The notes beneath the pieces are model-generated. The model was not told the DNA's origin. It was given only the letters and a program-made list of their open reading frames with translations, and did no database searches. Shown here in pieces: positions 10,501 through 21,189 of a DNA stretch of 64,000 bases. This DNA comes from Cranoglanis bouderius (taxonomy: Eukaryota > Chordata > Actinopteri > Siluriformes > Cranoglanididae), in contig CM042535.1 of the NCBI GenBank assembly GCA_023630585.1, forward strand, positions 28,832,899 through 28,896,898. The letters run 5' to 3'. Numbering within the stretch: position 1 is the first letter of the stretch; every line of letters begins with the position of its first letter. The translations under genes were made by a program, and so were the position numbers.

Positions 10501-10660
10501 TTTCAACGTTTTAAATATCTTTTAATTCGTTACACAGTACTGATTTAAAAACACGTTTAAACATAGACATGGTGGAGATCAAATCAAACTCTTCTTTTGA
10601 TATGTTTGTTTATTTAGTTTTTGGGTATATGTATAAATGACTTATGAATTAACTAATAAT

Positions 10661-10664
10661 AACT

Positions 10665-10732
<68 letters not shown>

Positions 10733-10752
10733 TATTATTATTATTATTATTA
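10661..10752. repeat. Compound trinucleotide microsatellite
   Basis: About twelve CTA/ACT units pass into (AAT)n and then (ATT)n. The homopolymer-type frame across it (Thr, Asn, Tyr runs) is an artefact. Confidence 0.97.
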
Positions 10753-11365
10753 TATTTTCCACTGTATTTCTATTCTATTTCTCTCTCATTTAAACAATAG
10801 TTTTAAGCATAGTTTATAAACATTTTAATAAACATGATCAGTATTAATAAGATTACTACCTATGCCAAACAACAAAAACAACAACAACTGAACATAAGTG
10901 AGTGTAGACAACATACTTAAATTACTGTAACTGTGTGTAAACACTGTATATAGTTGACAGGGTGTAAAGACTGTATACAGCTGGGTGTATTATAGGGTGA
11001 AAATATTTATACAGCTTCATGGATTGGACTACTGGATTAGATATACTAATTGAAAAAAAAGGAAAAGTAATAGTAAGAATAAACACTATGATTCCACAAC
11101 AGTTGCGAATTCACAGAGACAGCTGATATCATTAATGAATTTATTTCTTTACTCAAGAGGAAAATCAGATTAGTATAATCAAATTTTGGTATCAGTGGCT
11201 ACAATCTGAACATACAGATATACTCAAGAATTGTGCTGCAGATGATGACAGACAGTGAGAAAGACGTAACATCAAGAAATTCATAATAAAGAATTATGAA
11301 GAAAGATGTTCCATGACTTAAAATTTTCCCTCAATCTGAATATGTTTGTACTACTCCTAAATTAA

Positions 11366-11370
<5 letters not shown>
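10753..11370. other. Intergenic stretch, nothing recognised
   Basis: AT-rich. A loose duplication of a CTGTATATAG / CTGTATACAG motif near 10945-10985 is the only structure noticed. Confidence 0.5.

Positions 11371-11453
<83 letters not shown>
11371..11453. repeat. (GT)n microsatellite
   Basis: About 83 bp of GT. Confidence 0.98.
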
Positions 11454-11454
<1 letters not shown>

Positions 11455-11456
<2 letters not shown>

Positions 11457-11610
11457 TGTAACAGAAGTTAATTAATGTATATGAAAGACAGGTAATACAG
11501 GCAGGGTTTCAGTTTGTACTTGTTTACATGTGTGTGAATTTTCTCAGTGTGTCTTATCTTGTCTTTGGTTAAAATACTGGCAGTGATATTAAACACACAC
11601 AAGCATCTAC
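11455..11610. repeat. Segmentally duplicated flank block, copy 4
   Basis: GAAGTTAATTAATGTATATG, GGCAGGGTTTCAGTTTGTAC and AAAATACTGGCAGTGAT match 23330-23490 closely. Confidence 0.7.
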
Positions 11611-11764
11611 CTTCCCTTCTAATTAAATATTTCTTTATCATTAATAATTGTGTGTCAATTAGCTCTCAATGCTAATTTTCAGGCAGTCTTGAAGTAATGA
11701 TATAAAAAACACATGCATTTGAAGGTCGAGATCAAAATCTCCTATTGGGTGGGGTGGGGGGTGA

Positions 11765-11882
11765 ATATTGTGAATATTGTTCTATTGTGAATAACATATA
11801 GGTTTATGGGATTTGCAAATCATTGTATTCTGTTTTTATTTACATTTAACAGTGTTCCAACTTTTTTGGAATTGGGGTTGTA
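11765..11882. mobile_element. Mariner-like family C, right terminal fragment
   Basis: GGGATTTGCAAATCATTG, TTCTGTTTTTATTTACATTT and the end TTGGAATTGGGGTTGTA match the terminal inverted repeat of the copy at 26720-28191. Only about 118 bp remains. Confidence 0.8.
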
Positions 11883-11924
11883 TTTGTAGTTTCTGTAGTG
11901 TAGTGGTTATCATGTTTGCATGCA

Positions 11925-12090
11925 TATTCTGTGTCTAAGGACATCTCTGGCTTGCTCACTGGGGATAAATTCGTACATTTAAAATCTATATCCTGAGTTT
12001 ATATATTTCTGTAAAGCTGCTTTGGGACAATGACCATTGTTAAAAGCGCTATACAAATAAAATTGAATTTAACTGAATTAAGGAGGTCGC
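11925..12090. mobile_element. L2/CR1-type LINE 3' tail
   Basis: Contains TGTAAAGCTGCTTTGGGACA, AATGACCATTGTTAAAAGC and GCTATACAAATAAAATTGAA, and ends in AATTGAATT-like short repeats. That is the usual teleost LINE 3' end with tail microsatellite. There is no coding part. Confidence 0.7.
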
Positions 12091-12094
12091 TGTG

Positions 12095-12295
12095 GTCTAA
12101 AGCCCTTTTCACACAGCACAGACAGACGCCGACCAATGTCAACAGACACATTTGTCAGGTTTTGTCAGATCAGTGTGTTGACCCTGTCGGCATTTGTCGC
12201 TGTTTGTGTTCACTAACTGAACATGTTCAATCGGTGTTTGTCGGGTCATTTAATGTCTGAGCAGTGTGGTTTGATTTTTCAACAATCTCATATAA
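12095..12295. mobile_element. Possible non-autonomous DNA transposon fragment
   Basis: Starts TCTAAAGCCCTTTTCACACA and is rich in TTTGTCGG/CCGAC-type text, resembling the ends of non-autonomous elements that carry TTTCACAC termini. No second terminus or target duplication found. Confidence 0.25.
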
Positions 12296-12649
12296 TCTGA
12301 TCTAGGCACGATGAGACAAGCGTCTCTGCAAACTCCATAGAAACAAAAGCCCATATGCTAGGTGCTAGGTGCATTTACTTCTATATTCATAAACTGTTTC
12401 CATGCATTTTTTCTTGCATGTGAGGGATAGTTGCTTAAAAATGTGAAAATTAGAAAAAAAAAGTTGGATTTACATAAAACTTGCCTTGGGTGTTATCACT
12501 GTTTGCAGGACTACCAGACCAATAAAATATAAAACTTTTTGGCTATCTAAAATGAGACTAGGCTAGTTTGGTGTCGCTAGTCAAGGAGAGGCACAACTAT
12601 CATTGTATGGGTCTAGCTGCTCTGGCCTACTGATAAGAAAGTCATGACT

Positions 12650-12835
12650 TCATGTTTATATTTATCTAATTTGGCTGATGCTTTTATACAAAGTGACTTA
12701 CAACTGAGTCAGGATGCTACTGATCAAGGTTTAAGGGCCTTGCTCAAGGGCCCAGCAGTGTCATATTGGTGGTTCTGGAATGTCCCATTCAAACCCAGGA
12801 CCATTGGGCTCTTGAGCAATGTACTTGACCTTCTC
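12650..12835. mobile_element. SINE/LINE-tail fragment
   Basis: TTTGGCTGATGCTTTTATAC, AAGTGACTTACAA and AAGGGCCTTGCTCAAGGGCC form the conserved tail found in many teleost SINEs and L2-like LINEs. The tRNA-like head is missing. Confidence 0.65.
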
Positions 12836-13229
12836 TGCTTCAGGGCTTCTGTATCATGGCTGACCCTGCACTTGATCTTATTTGAAATGCTTTCACAGTA
12901 ATGCTAGGTTTGAAATACTGTCACAGTAGAGTGGCCTTGAAGCACAAAGTGTGCACTTCTGTTTCTGCACAAAAGTTAGCCCATGCATTATAAACATTAA
13001 GTGGATTATAATTGGATTACTGAGGCTACAGACTCCATTTGTCCGTGTGGATTTTCTGTTTACTTCATTATAGGTGTGGATGTGTGGATGTGGTGCCCTG
13101 TGATGGACTAGAGTCACATCCAGGGTCTTTTCTATTCTATTCTATTTGAGTCAGTGGATTCACTGCAACTCTGGATAAAGTAGTAATTCACTACCAAAGA
13201 TGAATGATCAATTAATGAAAATAAGAAAT

Positions 13230-13480
13230 ATAGTTTGCAGAACTGATTGATGGATGTGTATGAAAGATTTTACATGCAGAGTTTCATTTTGTGTATGGGT
13301 TTGCGTACATGTGATTTTGTTCCATGTGGTAAAAGATCTTACGTGCATCTTCTCTCCTATCTCTCTTATTTTGTCTGTATGCGTGTGAAACTGCTCCGTG
13401 TGGTAAAAGATCTCATCTGCATTTTTTCCCTTACCTATAGCTTATCTTATCTGTGGCTAAAATACTGCCACAGACACATT
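13230..13480. repeat. Segmentally duplicated flank block, copy 5
   Basis: GTATGAAAGATTTTACATGC, CATGTGGTAAAAGATCTTAC and TGGCTAAAATACTGCCAC match 23350-23490. An internal piece (GTGTGGTAAAAGATCTCATC) is repeated, so this copy has a local duplication. Confidence 0.7.
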
Positions 13481-13904
13481 TTTTGGGGTCTTTTTAAAGG
13501 GGAAACTTGCTGACTATGATCCACATTTCTGATTTGAATTATATATCAATTTGTGTTGTGCACACAGCTGCATATCCCTGCATACTGTAAAACTTGTATG
13601 TCCAATGTGCATGTTTTTCATCATTCTTAAATAATAATTGTTTAGTAAGATTTTACCAGCAAAAGGTTTTAGAATTTTTGTCATATGTATATGTAAAACA
13701 ACTTATTTAATCTTAACTGTTGTACTTTTCTTTCGTTTGGTTTTACTTTGTATCTATGCAACACTTGTATTTTTGTAAACCCATTTTTGCCACAGACGCT
13801 GACATGGCATTAAACGCTACACTTACCTACCTACATTCTTAAGTAATAATTCTCCATCGTTATCAAAAGAAAATGTTCTCAGAAAATCAAACAGACATTA
13901 TACT
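13481..13904. other. AT-rich stretch, nothing recognised
   Basis: No exon-like or repeat-like signal that I can support. Confidence 0.45.
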
Positions 13905-14320
13905 GAAATGCAGCTTGAAGGATCCCATTTGGAAAACTTATTGACTGTTACAAAGTGCTGACATTGGAGACTCCTTCAATAAATGTTAAATAAATGTTTC
14001 TTTACAGAAAACTTGAATGAGTATGTGTCTTTTTTGTTCAATAACAGCATGCTTTTTAATCTGATTCTTATTAATATGTGTAATTTGTTACTACAGAAAC
14101 CAATATTAGAATGATCACTTTAATAAAATTCTGTGATTTGATTTACAGCTGGAGCTACTGTCAGAGCTGCTGTTATAGGAAATTAGAGGACAGTGCTGTT
14201 CAGTCTTTTTGACCTGAAGGTGTTGATTAATTTTCTCTCTTCCTCTTTCTGTTTCCTCATCCCTCTTCTACAGGTTTTCACTCAGAGTGACATGGACTGA
14301 ATATCATACTTTTTCTTCAT
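13905..14320 (+). pseudogene. Receptor-unit 5' remnant: MITE plus exon-like block
   Basis: Repeats the arrangement at 3226-3680. The MITE text (GACTGTTACAAAGTGCTGAC, GAGCTACTGTCAGAGCTGC) is followed by CCCTCTTCTACAG and an exon-like GTTTTCACTCAGAGTGACAT from 14274. The homology stops around 14310, where a Tc1 fragment begins. No receptor coding exon follows, so this unit is dead or was truncated by the transposon. Confidence 0.55.
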
Positions 14321-14324
14321 TCTG

Positions 14325-14480
14325 ATGTTTGATTATTTGAAGCTCTTAACCTGTAACAGCATGATTTTATGCATTGTGCTGCTGCCACATGATTGGCTGA
14401 TAAATGGATAAATGGCTGATTGGATAACTGTATAAATGAGCAGGTGTACAGGTGTTCCTAATAAAGTGTTTGGTGTGTGT
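14325..14480 (-). mobile_element. Tc1-like family B terminal fragment
   Basis: TTCTGATGTTTGATTATTTG, GATTTTATGCATTGTGCTGC and the end GTTCCTAATAAAGTGTTTGG correspond to 5890-6045. It is the 5' end on the minus strand only. Confidence 0.75.
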
Positions 14481-14764
14481 ATATTATTAATAATATTAAC
14501 TAAGACCTAAATCTTCCTTTGTGCCGCACATCTTATGGCTATGTGCAGACAGACCGTCCTGTCCTTCATCTATACAGCAACATTTCTTTTGTCATCCATG
14601 AGTTTTATTTGTCTTCATTAATGGTTTTATATTGACTCGCTTTCTTTATTTTTTATTTTCCATAATTAATAGAAATTATATGAAACAACTGGTTTTGACA
14701 AATATTTCTCAGTGGTACTCTTAGTTCTAGTGAACTAGCCTGAATATGTGTTTTTGGTAGAGCC

Positions 14765-14822
14765 CCCAAAGCACTTAAGTCGCTCTGGATAAGGGCATCT
14801 GCTAAATACTGTAAACGTAAAA
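14765..14822. mobile_element. SINE-type tail fragment
   Basis: AAGTCGCTCTGGATAAGGGC followed by ATCTGCTAAATACTGTAAA, the very common teleost SINE/LINE tail. Confidence 0.7.
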
Positions 14823-14849
14823 CTAAAAAAACAAACAAATTAATATTAA

Positions 14850-15795
14850 ACCTTTATTTAACCAGGAAAGACTCTTGACATTACAAATCTCTTTTTCAAG
14901 ATTGTCCTGGCCAAGATAGGCAGCAGAAAGTGATTTCACAGTTACAAACAGATGACATAAAAGAAATAAAAAATCAAAAAGTACAAAGTACAAACAACAC
15001 GTTAAAAAACATTGACAGGACAAGGAATCAGTCCCAAAAGCTTTCATCAATGATTTAAAAACACTTAGTGGGACAAGTTTTTCCATTTTTAGGCTACGTT
15101 GTAAGGCATAGCTAGTTGTAGGCAAGTAACTGTTTGGCAGTTTAAAATAAATCTCAATACTCCATGGTAAAGGGTGTCAATTAATTTCACACACTGGGCA
15201 GAGGCATTCATATATAAAATATCACCATAGTCCAGCATAGGGAAAAAGGTGACTAATACCAGCTTGCTTTTAGCCTCAAAAGAAAAATCCTGAAATAAAA
15301 TCGCTGCTTCAGCTTCAGTTGTTTTGTTTTTTTTCACCCTGAAAAGTAGTAATTGGTGGAAGATTCAGGACCTTTTTTTGCGTTAGAAAGTACCATTAGT
15401 TTGGTTTTGTCAGTGTTAAGTACAAGCTTCACTGAGACAGGGAAATTTGAACAGAATTAAAAGCAGTTTGCAATTCCTCAAAAGCTTTTACCAGAGACGA
15501 AGCACAGCAGTAAATAATGGTGTCATCAGCATAAAAATGAATATTTGCAAATTTTGATCAAGATTGTTTATATAAATTGTAAATAAGAGGGGGACCGAGT
15601 ACAGAGCCTTGAGGCACACAATTACAGACAACCATTTTGTCAGATGAAAGACTCTCAAACTGAGTGTGTTCTATCAGACAGATAATTTACAAACCAAGCA
15701 ACAGCATGTTCAGAAAGACCTATACGCAACAGTCTCTGCTTCAGGATCGCATGGTCAAAAGGACTTTGACAGATCATCGTTTAATACCTTCACGG
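14850..15795 (-). mobile_element. LINE reverse transcriptase fragment, frameshifted
   Basis: Read on the minus strand it gives, in order, an upstream RT segment near 15660-15780 (FDHAILKQRLLRIGLSEHAV), the catalytic HFYADDT motif near 15520-15540, and a late segment at 15089-15337 (FFPMLDYGDILYMNASAQCV, then LYHGVLRFI). This matches the L2/CR1/Rex-like LINE group by motif order. Several frame changes and stops separate the pieces, and the endonuclease and 5' part are absent. It is a dead fragment. Confidence 0.82.
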
Positions 15796-16028
15796 TTGCT
15801 GTAATTGTGCTATGTTTCTTTATTAGCCTTAGCCACATAACCATGCAATGCCGATAACGTCAGTAGTCCAGACCCGTGTACTACAAACTACATCAGTACA
15901 GCTTAGAATAGTGGCATACAATTTTCACATACTATTTAGCACTCTAGTATACAGTGTGCGTTTTGGATATAGACCTGACGTTGTTGGACTTAGGTAGTGA
16001 CCCAAGTCTCTCCAGTATGTGAGTACAG

Positions 16029-16068
<40 letters not shown>
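16029..16068. repeat. (GT)n microsatellite
   Basis: About 40 bp of GT. Confidence 0.97.
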
Positions 16069-16069
<1 letters not shown>

Positions 16070-17147
16070 GAGTAGCTACAAGCTACGCAGTTTGAAATAG
16101 TTAAGCTACAGTCAAGCTACCCTTTTAAAAAATTAGCTACACTACAAGTTACCAAGAAAAAGCTAACTATGTTGAAGCTACTTAAATGTGCGACATTTTT
16201 AGTATGTCATGATTGTGAATCAGCTTATAAATAATTGTGTATAATTGTGCATAAAGAAATTAAACGCAATTGAAAGATAATTCAGAACAATTATGAATGT
16301 ATAGTCTTTATTTATAGACCATCCAAAGATACAATTAATACTCAAACTGTATATTAATACTACTACTACTACTACTACTGCTACTACTACTACTAATAAT
16401 AATAATATTAATCATATTAATAATACTAATTGTAATAACAATAATAACAACATAATGTAATTAAATCCAGAAATATAGCCTACTATTTTTAAATAATATG
16501 TACATTAGGCTATTATCAATTTAAAATTGACCTCTATATGCGTCTTTAAATTTGTTCTTGAACTCCTGGATGTTTACAGTATTTTAATCTTTGGTTTGCA
16601 AAGATTAGCCTAAATATTAAAGTGTAAGGTTTATTGTTTGATTCCTTTAGTCACATGAACTTCGACAAATAAGGTCAGGGGTAAATGGTTTTCTCATTTT
16701 TGAAATCGGTCGCCATCTCCCCCTCCATCATGGATAATAAGGATTAGTGTGCCATACTAATACTTCCGATAGGCCAATAATAATACATGCAATGAAAAAT
16801 TATTATTATTTTTTAACCACTGATTAATTAATTAATCAAGTTAAGATATGAACATTTTCTCTTGCTGCTCCCTTAAATGAGATGTTGAGAAATACAGTAC
16901 TGAATACTGTTGAATTCAGAACATTAAATAAATTACTATGTGTAGCAGGAATATGTTGTTACACCAGATTATACATTTTATTTATCCATTAATTTTATTT
17001 GTATTTTATTTTATTTTAATTATTATTTGTTATGGGGCATTTTATTTTGAAAGAAGGTTGTGTGCTTTTATTTAAGGTAATAATCACAGTATGCACGTCG
17101 GCTGACGTCATACGTAGGTGAGAGGTGGAGATCGCAAGGAAATTGGG

Positions 17148-17808
17148 GTTCGTCCTCTTTCTGGCGATGCCATTAGAGAGCAGAGGTACGGTTTCATGAG
17201 CTCTGTTCACCTGATGTAAAATTAGGTTTTATAAGGTGTTCACTTCAAGTTTAAATGATCATATATGAGAAAGTATTTCATGTGATGTTATAGTTAACCA
17301 TGAGTTTGAGTCATCAGTGTGTTAAATGAAGTTTATTTGAGTGCTGTTAACGGGTGAATAGTATACTGCGTCACATGGCGGCGTGAAGTGTATGCATCGC
17401 GTGTGAGAAAAGTGTTAGCAGCTAAACGACTAACATTGTGATTAACTATATTGTGATTTATATATACGGATAATGATACATATTTTCTAGTTATGAATAT
17501 GATGGATGTTATATTCAAGAATTGAGATGCTGTGTGTTCTATGATTAACTACCTGGTGTATTTAAAATATTTTGTGGTTAACAAAAATATATATAATATA
17601 TAATATTTTGTATGTTAATTGGTATTTAAGAAACCCTAATGCTGTTATGAATTAATGGAATGTAGAAATGTTTGAATTACACTTAAAATTATTATTATTA
17701 TTATATTACTAATATTGTTTATACTGTTAAAATTATTACATATAATGTATATGTGTATTGTGGACTGTGTTCGTGCTCTTTCTGGGGATGCCATTAGAGA
17801 GCAGAGGC
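17148..17808 (+). repeat. Duplicated 36-bp motif with ATGCCATTAGAG core
   Basis: GTTCGTCCTCTTTCTGGCG and then ATGCCATTAGAGAGCAGAGG at 17148-17183 recur at 17773-17808 with two changes. The first copy is followed by GTACGG, a possible splice donor; the second continues with GCAATGCAGAGC. Both begin with an in-frame ATG (MPLESRG). It may be a repeated first exon or an ordinary duplication. No longer ORF supports either idea. Confidence 0.35.
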
Positions 17809-18195
17809 AATGCAGAGCATCGCATCGCAGATACCTGCCTGTTTGTTTGTGTTTTACTACTCAGGCACTGAAATTAAATCACCTGTGATAAAAACCAGCT
17901 TTGTGTGGAAAGTTCTTTATTTTTATTTTTTTTACATCACAAAAATCAACACAACGCAGAGGAACAACCGCTACACATGCACTGATAAACTTATTGAATT
18001 ATTTAATTTTATCTGTAGGTAAATGTAAACATTGTGTTGTGTTGCCTATTAACAACAAAGCGGCAGTAATATTCTGTGCATCAAATAATAAAGTGCAGTG
18101 TAAATTTATTATGGTATTATCATTTACCCGCCCCATGCATTATGTAACAAAATGTGGTTGATCAGTTAACGTCCATCAGACGGTCACTTCCTATC

Positions 18196-18917
18196 TGTTA
18201 TGACACGTGGTGTGGGAGAGAAGCAGGATGCACTCGCAGGGGAAAGTGGTCAGTTTATTAGGCACAGTTCAACATAACAGGAACATTCACAAGAAATGGG
18301 ACAGTCTAACAAAATCCAAAAGTAAACAAAATAATAATACCCCAAAAATGCTAGGGCAGTAATTCCAAATAGATACGTTAATAATCCGAACACTCACAGG
18401 GCAAAAATCCAGAAAGTTACGAGGCATGAATCCAAGAACCCGGGAACGCTGGGTAAACAAAAACATAGGAAACAAGACACTCGTGAGAAGGTGGTTTGGG
18501 AGCCACGGACTAAGAGCTACGGATATATCCAAGTTACGCTTAAACTAATCTAATTTAATCAAATACCCCGCCCCGAAGCGGAAACGGAGCGGTGTATTTA
18601 AACACATAGAATCCCATGCCCAAATCAATGACACCTGAAAACAATCATTACACAGAATGAATCAGACGAACGTTGAAGCAATAAGAATTAAGGAGGCGGA
18701 GACATGACACAAACCAAAACATATGCACATGGGGAAACACAGGAGGCGGAGACATGACGTGATCGAAAACATAAACACACATGGCAGAGGTAAACAAAAC
18801 GTGAATTCATGAATGGATTAGTCCGGAGAGTTTTTGAATGGATGCGGAGATCGGAATGCGGAAGTATGCTACGCTACTCTTTGCAGCGTAGCGAGAGCAG
18901 GGAGCGGGAACTTAACA
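18196..18917 (-). mobile_element. Solo LTR, family A, copy 2 (TSD CTATC)
   Basis: A 722-bp unit that starts TGTTATGACACGTGG and ends CTTAACA. It is flanked by perfect CTATC copies at 18191-18195 and 18918-18922. On the minus strand it has GTTTAAATAC (TATA-like, near 18595) and AATAAA near 18260. No internal retrotransposon region is present. It is the cleanest family member and defines the ends for the other copies. Confidence 0.92.
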
Positions 18918-19859
18918 CTATCCATGTGAGCTACAACAAGGCTCTTAACTCCTGTGAAGCAAGTGGGTACCACAGATATACAATGAAGAGGACCATTACA
19001 ATTGTACAAAAAAAAGTAGCGATTGGTCACGCTACATCGCTACTCGTTTGAAAAAGTAACTCGTTACTGGAAAAGCTACACTATTTTTAAAGTAGTGGAC
19101 CTACTGTCACGCTACTGAAAATATGGGATATTTTAATTAATCATTTCATCAGTCTTAATCAATGTATAATCCAATCATGTTTAATTAATGTTTATGATAT
19201 GAGAGAGTATTCATGTTAATTAAGGAAACTAAGACAAATTGATGTAACTTGTGGGAAATCACTGAGCACATTTCTCACTTCTAGTTTGTATCTTTTTGAA
19301 TACAATTGAGCCTGTCCTCTGTATCTTTTTTGATAGCTTGGAATTTGTTATTCCGTAGCGTGTATCCACTATTATTGCCAAGGTTTTAGGTATGAGTGGT
19401 CTATTGTTCAAACTGCAGAAGTTAGAAAAATACAGAATGTGCACGTACGCAAAGGCCTGTGTATGCAAATGTGCACATCCTGATAAGGTAAACAAGAAGA
19501 TGTTAGAGAAGATGCACCGATGTTCCAGGACATGTGTGTATGTTAGTTTGCTAAAAGACTTCCTTTATACTCATCACATAACAGAGAGATGAAGTATAGA
19601 GAGTCTCTGCTTTGAAAGTGTATAAAAGTGTGTATCAAGATGGAGTCTGGCAGTCGCTTTGCAAACCGACTCAGCTCTATTGCTTCAGTAATAAAGTCTA
19701 TTTTTTTGCCATTGAAAACCCCGAGACTCAGAAGTTTTAATTTTTGCTGAACAGATTCCATGACAAAAAATGTAGTTAAGTTAGTAGCGTCACTACTTTT
19801 TTGACCAATCAGATTCAGCAGATTCAGAATTCAGCAGTGCTGTGGTATAAATGACACAT

Positions 19860-20480
19860 ATTTCCCTCTGTCTTTTTTCCTCTTTCAATTTTCTCATCAA
19901 TCTTCTACAGGCTTTCACTCGCAGATAAAACGTTCTGTATGCTAAATATCATGTTCCATTGAGAATTCATTTAAGTCCAATCCAGGGTACAGAGTTCTGC
20001 ACAAAACTGTGAGTTATTTCAAATAACAGCAATTTTTTATTAATGAATATTTGTATACAGTATATAACGTCCTGGTTAATTCTTTTCAGAAATATTTTGC
20101 AAATAGTATTGATGAAATTGCATTGTGTTGATTATTCTCTGGTCTTAATTGTGGTTTATCCTTTTTAACAACAAATGCAGTCTTCACGGGTGAAAACCAG
20201 GCTCAATCCAAGAGTAGACATTCAGAACTATTTAATTGTTTAAACAATCAATCTAACAGTTAACATATGGGCAACAAGAAACACCTGTCAGTCACATGCT
20301 CCAATAATTTTTGCTATAGGTAAACATTTTGTGTGACTACAATCTAGTTTTCAGTCAGTTATTTTCCTCTGGGTCAACAGTGGTGTTGGTAAGTACTATA
20401 ACTGAAATGCTACACTTGCGTTTGAATTCCCAGTCTTTCTTGCTCAAACTTTAGATTTTGATTGATACAAAATAACTGAA
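19860..20480 (+). other. 5' non-coding exon blocks upstream of the open receptor gene
   Basis: CTTCTACAG at 19902-19910 precedes 19911-20008, followed by GTGAGTTATTTC. This is the counterpart of 3604-3679. A second donor-like site GTAAGTAC at 20389 parallels the one at 6174. If these exons are real, the receptor gene has two 5'-UTR exons and a single coding exon at 21190. Conservation of borders supports it; transcription is not shown by sequence alone. Confidence 0.45.
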
Positions 20481-20639
20481 AATAAACAGGACTTTATAAA
20501 AAATATTACTTCATTAATGTTATAATATTACTTCACAAATGTTAGCAAATAATTGATGGGAGTTACACAATAAATGAGAGGCAGTGGGTATATATATTTG
20601 ATTATTAAAATTATTAAAATTATTATACTTTTGAATTAT

Positions 20640-21040
20640 TAAGTCTGATTGGTAAAGATTTTTGATTAGTTTGATTAGTCTATATTAGCAGCTCTCACAA
20701 CAGTTCTGGCTATAATTCAAATCGCATGTTTATGTTAATTCACTCCTTTTGATCATTTCTATAGTAACAGCTCATTCTCAGGGACCTGTATGTAATACAT
20801 TCTACACAATTTACAACAAATTATAAATTGTTAGAAAAAAGTGCTGTCATTTAAGAAAGAAAAATGTATAATCATTGATATGGTAAAGTAGCCATTTATT
20901 TAACATTAATGGAAGGAGTCTCCAGTGTCAGGGCTTTGTAACAGTCAGTATGTTTTCCACCATGGGAAAATCCTCAGGACAAAGACATTTGTGCTTTACA
21001 ATTTCTCTGGAACAGGATAAGCTGCATTTTCTGTCTTATT
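20640..21040. mobile_element. MITE-like repeat upstream of the receptor exon
   Basis: Same order of phrases as 6430-6762 plus 8419-8600 (AACAGTTCTGGCTATAATTC, AACAGCTCATTCTCAGGGAC, CTGTCATTTAAGAAAGAAAA, GGAGTCTCCAGTGTCAGGG), without the 1.65-kb insertion but with a small internal deletion near 20800. The element predates the duplication of the two receptor units. Confidence 0.6.
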
Positions 21041-21189
21041 TATTTAACTTAAAACAGAGAGAAAACATAGATTGCTGAGGGAATGTTTGTATATATGGAA
21101 CTGCTATTATATTATTATTAAAATGCATTATTCTTTAAACATAACATACTTTATTACAGCACATAAAGAAGCAGACGAGAGAATAAGCC

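Larger units (their letters stand above)
16069..19118. mobile_element. Possible DNA transposon with AGCTAC-rich ends
   Basis: 16069-16180 and 19005-19118 are both packed with AGCTAC/GTAGC motifs in opposite sense (for example TAGCTACAAGCTACGCAG at the left and AAAGTAGTGGACCTAC at the right). Such termini are familiar from large teleost DNA transposons. The interior has no recognisable transposase, two copies of a 36-bp motif (17148-17183, 17773-17808), and a nested solo LTR (18196-18917). The borders are approximate. Confidence 0.3.

Noticed and set aside
14653..15125. Minus-strand frame of 100 residues as a membrane protein
   Set aside because: Hydrophobic because of AT-rich sequence downstream of the LINE fragment; no start context or relatives recognised.
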